From Pedobacter sp. Leaf250 (GTDB taxonomy: Bacteria; Bacteroidota; Bacteroidia; Sphingobacteriales; Sphingobacteriaceae), in NCBI RefSeq assembly GCF_920984735.1, contig NZ_CAKLBU010000005.1, positions 1 to 64,000 on the forward strand: a DNA stretch of 64,000 nucleotides, given 5' to 3'. A program made the position numbers and the translations under genes. This document shows positions 61,283 through 64,000 of this stretch, piece after piece. The stretch's first letter is position 1. The number at the start of each line of letters is the position of its first letter. Under the pieces are notes generated by a model. The model was not told the DNA's origin, did no database searches, and was given only the letters and a program-made list of their open reading frames with translations.

Positions 61283-64000
61283 CTTGTGCTTTCTGTTCAA
61301 TGTTTCTTGTTCTTCTATTGCGTTTCTTCTGGAATATTTCTCTGAATTTGTTGTAATCTACTACCAAAGTAAAACCTAATCCGGTTTCAATAATCTGGCC
61401 CTGTACAATAACATCATTTTGGTTTCTTCTATAAGCCCTTAAACGGTATCTTCCATCGGCAGATAATGCGTATTCAACATTCACATTTCCTGCGATATCA
61501 GTTGATTTTTCGCCTGGAGCCTGTGGTCCTTCTAAAGCAAATGAACTTCCAACGGTTACGGTTAACCTGTCGTTCAATAATTTTTTAGATAAACCAACTT
61601 CTAAATCTGTTTTCTGCTGCATCGATCCAGTTGAATAATCTTCTGATGAATTCACTCCAAAATTCAGATCAACACCTTGAATCAAATCGGAAGTTAAATT
61701 ATTTAACTGCTCCGTTAATAAACGGCTTACACTAGAGCGGGCGAGGGTAGAAGCGCCACCGCCACCTCCTGCTAAACTCTCGAAAGGATTATTGGCAATG
61801 AATCTGTTTAATGCCAATAAAGCGAAAACCTGTTTATTCAACTCGCTTTCATCTCTGTTAACGTTGATTAATTTGGTGTAAACCTGCCCATTTAATGCAC
61901 CTCTTTCATTTTCGGGTAAATCGAGCTTAAATGAAATGGTTGGTTTTAATAATTCACCTTTCATCATTAAATAAACCTGAAAAGGTAATTTAGTTCTGGC
62001 TTCGTAGAGGTCAGGTTGATTCAATAAATCAATAGGGGCGGCATTTACTTCATACAGTGCAGTAAGATTTGCATTGGCCGATGTAGGCTCGCCAGTCCAG
62101 ATGATGGTACTTCCTTTTACCAGCTTAAATTCTTTTTTAACAACAGCTAGCGTTAAATTGTACGATCCATCAACAATTTCGTACCTACCAGTCATGCTAA
62201 TTTTACCACTTGGGTCCATGGTTACATTTAAGTCAGCGTCGCCTCTAACATTTAAGTTATCGCCACTTGATGGGTCTACCACTACGTTCAGTTCTGCTTC
62301 CGGATCTATTTTTACAGCTGCAACTAAATTTAAACCTTTAATGGGTGCTTTGCTAATGCTATCCACTTTCAATGCTTTTTGCCCGTTAAAAGGTGGTGCA
62401 TCTGCATCAATAAATTGAACAATTCCATCCTGATCAATTATCGATGGATCATTTGAAGGCAATGCGAAAAAGAATTTTGTGCCTTTATTTACCGTGATGT
62501 TCATATTAACATCGGGCTGGTTTAAATCTCCACGAACTTTAATATCGCTTGTTAAGAAAACCGTACCGTAAATCATATCGTTATCAGCAGCTGTAGAATT
62601 AATCGCTCTAAAATTGTTCATTTTGATATCCAATCCGAAGCGATAATTTTTATAATCGGTTGTTAAAACCTTCCCATTGATTGTGGCTTTTTGATTCAGT
62701 GAATCAATCAACGTAAAATTGTTGAAAGCTATTCCCTCATTAGTAAACGATATTTTTTCGTTCGGCATTCGGAAATAAGAATTTACATAAGCCACATTTA
62801 TTCCAGCATTATTGAAGGTTAAATCGCCCAATATTTTTGGGGCAGTTAAAGCACCTTTAACCGTTAAGGCGCCTGTTAAGGTTCCTGTTCCATTTTTCAA
62901 TTGACCTTGAGATAAACTTTCGATATTTTTCATCTCAATTTTATCGATATTAACCGTTAAATCGAGGGCGCTTTGAGGTGCTGTGTAATAAAAACCATTT
63001 ACCCTTAAATCATGAACGCCAGTAAGCGCAACATTAACTTCAAAAGCGTTTTGAGTGTTGTTATTAACAGCCACTCGCAAAGTACCGAGTTGATCTTTTT
63101 GATAGCGAAGCTGATCAATGGTTAAGTTAGCCTCAAACTTCGGGGTTGATGCCAAATCTTTCACGTTAGCCGTACCATTTAAGCGGCCTCCAACCAATGT
63201 AGTATCAGTTTCAGCAAATTTGGTTAATGTTTCCAATTGGAAATCCTTAAACTCAACATTTAATGGTGCGTTGGGTTGTGTTGGGTTGCTATTGATTGAT
63301 AACGACTGGCCGTTATTACTAATGGCGAATTGATTAACCAATATACCCGATTGACCAAACTGAATATAATTATCTTGTGCAACCACCCATTTCTGGTAAT
63401 CAAGGAATAGTTTTTGAGGATCTAAACTAAATTTAAAATCTTTATTAATCGATTGAAAAGTTCCCCCAATTACGTATTTATCTTTACGTTGCCTATCGCG
63501 TAAAAACACATTTAAACCCAAAGCATTATTTGCAGCTTCGCCACTTACCTCCGTATTAAATAAAGCAATTGATGGACTCTGCAAACTTTTAACCGTTAAA
63601 GCATAATCTATTTTATTGTTGTCGTTATTAATATTGATAACGGTTGTGTCAATCTTAAAATCGCCATAAACCACCTGTGGGAAATTTCCTTTAATCTGCA
63701 AGCTATCTTTTTGCGTATCAATTAATCCGTAAAACTGCGATGGTTTAAAAACGGTTAATTCTGGAACAAACTGCTTCAATAATTTTGAATCATAGATTTG
63801 AACTGCAAACCGCATTCTCTGATCAGGGATTTTGGTTACCGTACCAAAGGCATAGTATTTATTTATTTCGTTAATAAATGCGCTTCCAATTTTAGTTAAC
63901 TGATATTTTCCATCAATTTTTGCTGATAAGATTTCAGATTTAAGTGTAAGTTCATTTTCCGATTCAGTGGTTTTTGCTTTAATCGAAATGGTATCAACAT
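61266..64000 (-). CDS. TamB-family protein (DUF490), 5' part beyond the window
   Basis: At least 911 residues of a TamB-like protein, open to the right edge, so its N-terminus lies outside. Repeating strands as in the first copy, and a conserved C-terminal TamB domain (LNVRGDADLNVTMDPSGKISMTGRYEIVDGSYNLTL, then GSTIIWTGEPTSANANLTALYEVNA and LTVTVGSSFALEG). It overlaps the downstream TamA-like gene, so the two form one translationally coupled unit for outer-membrane assembly or lipid transport. No stop interrupts the frame between 63815 and 64000. Confidence 0.92.
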   Translation of the reverse strand, partial: VDTISIKAKTTESENELTLKSEILSAKIDGKYQLTKIGSAFINEINKYYAFGTVTKIPDQRMRFAVQIYDSKLLKQFVPELTVFKPSQFYGLIDTQKDSLQIKGNFPQVVYGDFKIDTTVININNDNNKIDYALTVKSLQSPSIALFNTEVSGEAANNALGLNVFLRDRQRKDKYVIGGTFQSINKDFKFSLDPQKLFLDYQKWVVAQDNYIQFGQSGILVNQFAISNNGQSLSINSNPTQPNAPLNVEFKDFQLETLTKFAETDTTLVGGRLNGTANVKDLASTPKFEANLTIDQLRYQKDQLGTLRVAVNNNTQNAFEVNVALTGVHDLRVNGFYYTAPQSALDLTVNIDKIEMKNIESLSQGQLKNGTGTLTGALTVKGALTAPKILGDLTFNNAGINVAYVNSYFRMPNEKISFTNEGIAFNNFTLIDSLNQKATINGKVLTTDYKNYRFGLDIKMNNFRAINSTAADNDMIYGTVFLTSDIKVRGDLNQPDVNMNITVNKGTKFFFALPSNDPSIIDQDGIVQFIDADAPPFNGQKALKVDSISKAPIKGLNLVAAVKIDPEAELNVVVDPSSGDNLNVRGDADLNVTMDPSGKISMTGRYEIVDGSYNLTLAVVKKEFKLVKGSTIIWTGEPTSANANLTALYEVNAAPIDLLNQPDLYEARTKLPFQVYLMMKGELLKPTISFKLDLPENERGALNGQVYTKLINVNRDESELNKQVFALLALNRFIANNPFESLAGGGGGASTLARSSVSRLLTEQLNNLTSDLIQGVDLNFGVNSSEDYSTGSMQQKTDLEVGLSKKLLNDRLTVTVGSSFALEGPQAPGEKSTDIAGNVNVEYALSADGRYRLRAYRRNQNDVIVQGQIIETGLGFTLVVDYNKFREIFQKKRNRRTRNIEQKAQDEKTN

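Overview
The window looks like chromosome from a low-GC member of the Bacteroidota, most likely family Sphingobacteriaceae (Pedobacter-like). This rests on the gene families (DASH-type cryptochrome, TonB-type outer-membrane barrel protein, DUF3098 next to ftsX, RibBA fusion, TamB-type giants), on a few TAnnTTTG-type promoter boxes typical of the phylum, and on the near absence of Shine-Dalgarno sequences. The genus is an inference; the phylum is well supported.

Layout. 1-440: the 3' end of a 23S rRNA gene, a 5S rRNA gene and a terminator, followed by a GC-rich non-coding block (476-826). 0.9-10.8 kb: a secreted S8 protease, a three-gene glycan/lipid-carrier operon (deacetylase, GT2, GT87), a MOSC protein, a DASH cryptochrome and an outer-membrane barrel protein. 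10.8-17.8 kb: an accessory island next to a tRNA-Met gene. It carries an AbiEi-like antitoxin whose toxin partner is cut short and joined to the end of a TPR gene, a PIN-domain nuclease, a PD-(D/E)XK nuclease with a possible 58-residue upstream gene, and a large serine recombinase with a small companion. 18-36 kb: core genes (lptF/G-like, ribBA, a tamB paralogue, tsaD, recA, nth, an ECF sigma factor, uvrA) mixed with transporters. 36-45 kb: a CPA2 antiporter and the conserved block ftsX-DUF3098-uppP-truB-yitT-ribF. 45-64 kb: leuS, a DEAD-box helicase, two transporters, parE, a broken hybrid histidine kinase, a YihY/BrkB protein, and a tamA-like/tamB-like pair running off the right edge.

How genes work together. 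ribBA and ribF are the entry to flavin synthesis and its last two steps. recA, nth, uvrA and the cryptochrome concern DNA damage and light. lptF/G-like, the two TamB proteins, the TamA-like barrel protein and uppP serve the cell envelope.

The most unusual feature is a set of degenerate repeats with a strict 7-base period. They sit in spacers (the 23S-5S spacer, around leuS, around the helicase gene, before parE, after the kinase relic) and also in frame inside two essential genes, leuS and ribF. A second repeat type, long GTCATTGCGAGGCACGAAGC-type palindromes, flanks leuS on both sides. Neither type is seen in the accessory island.
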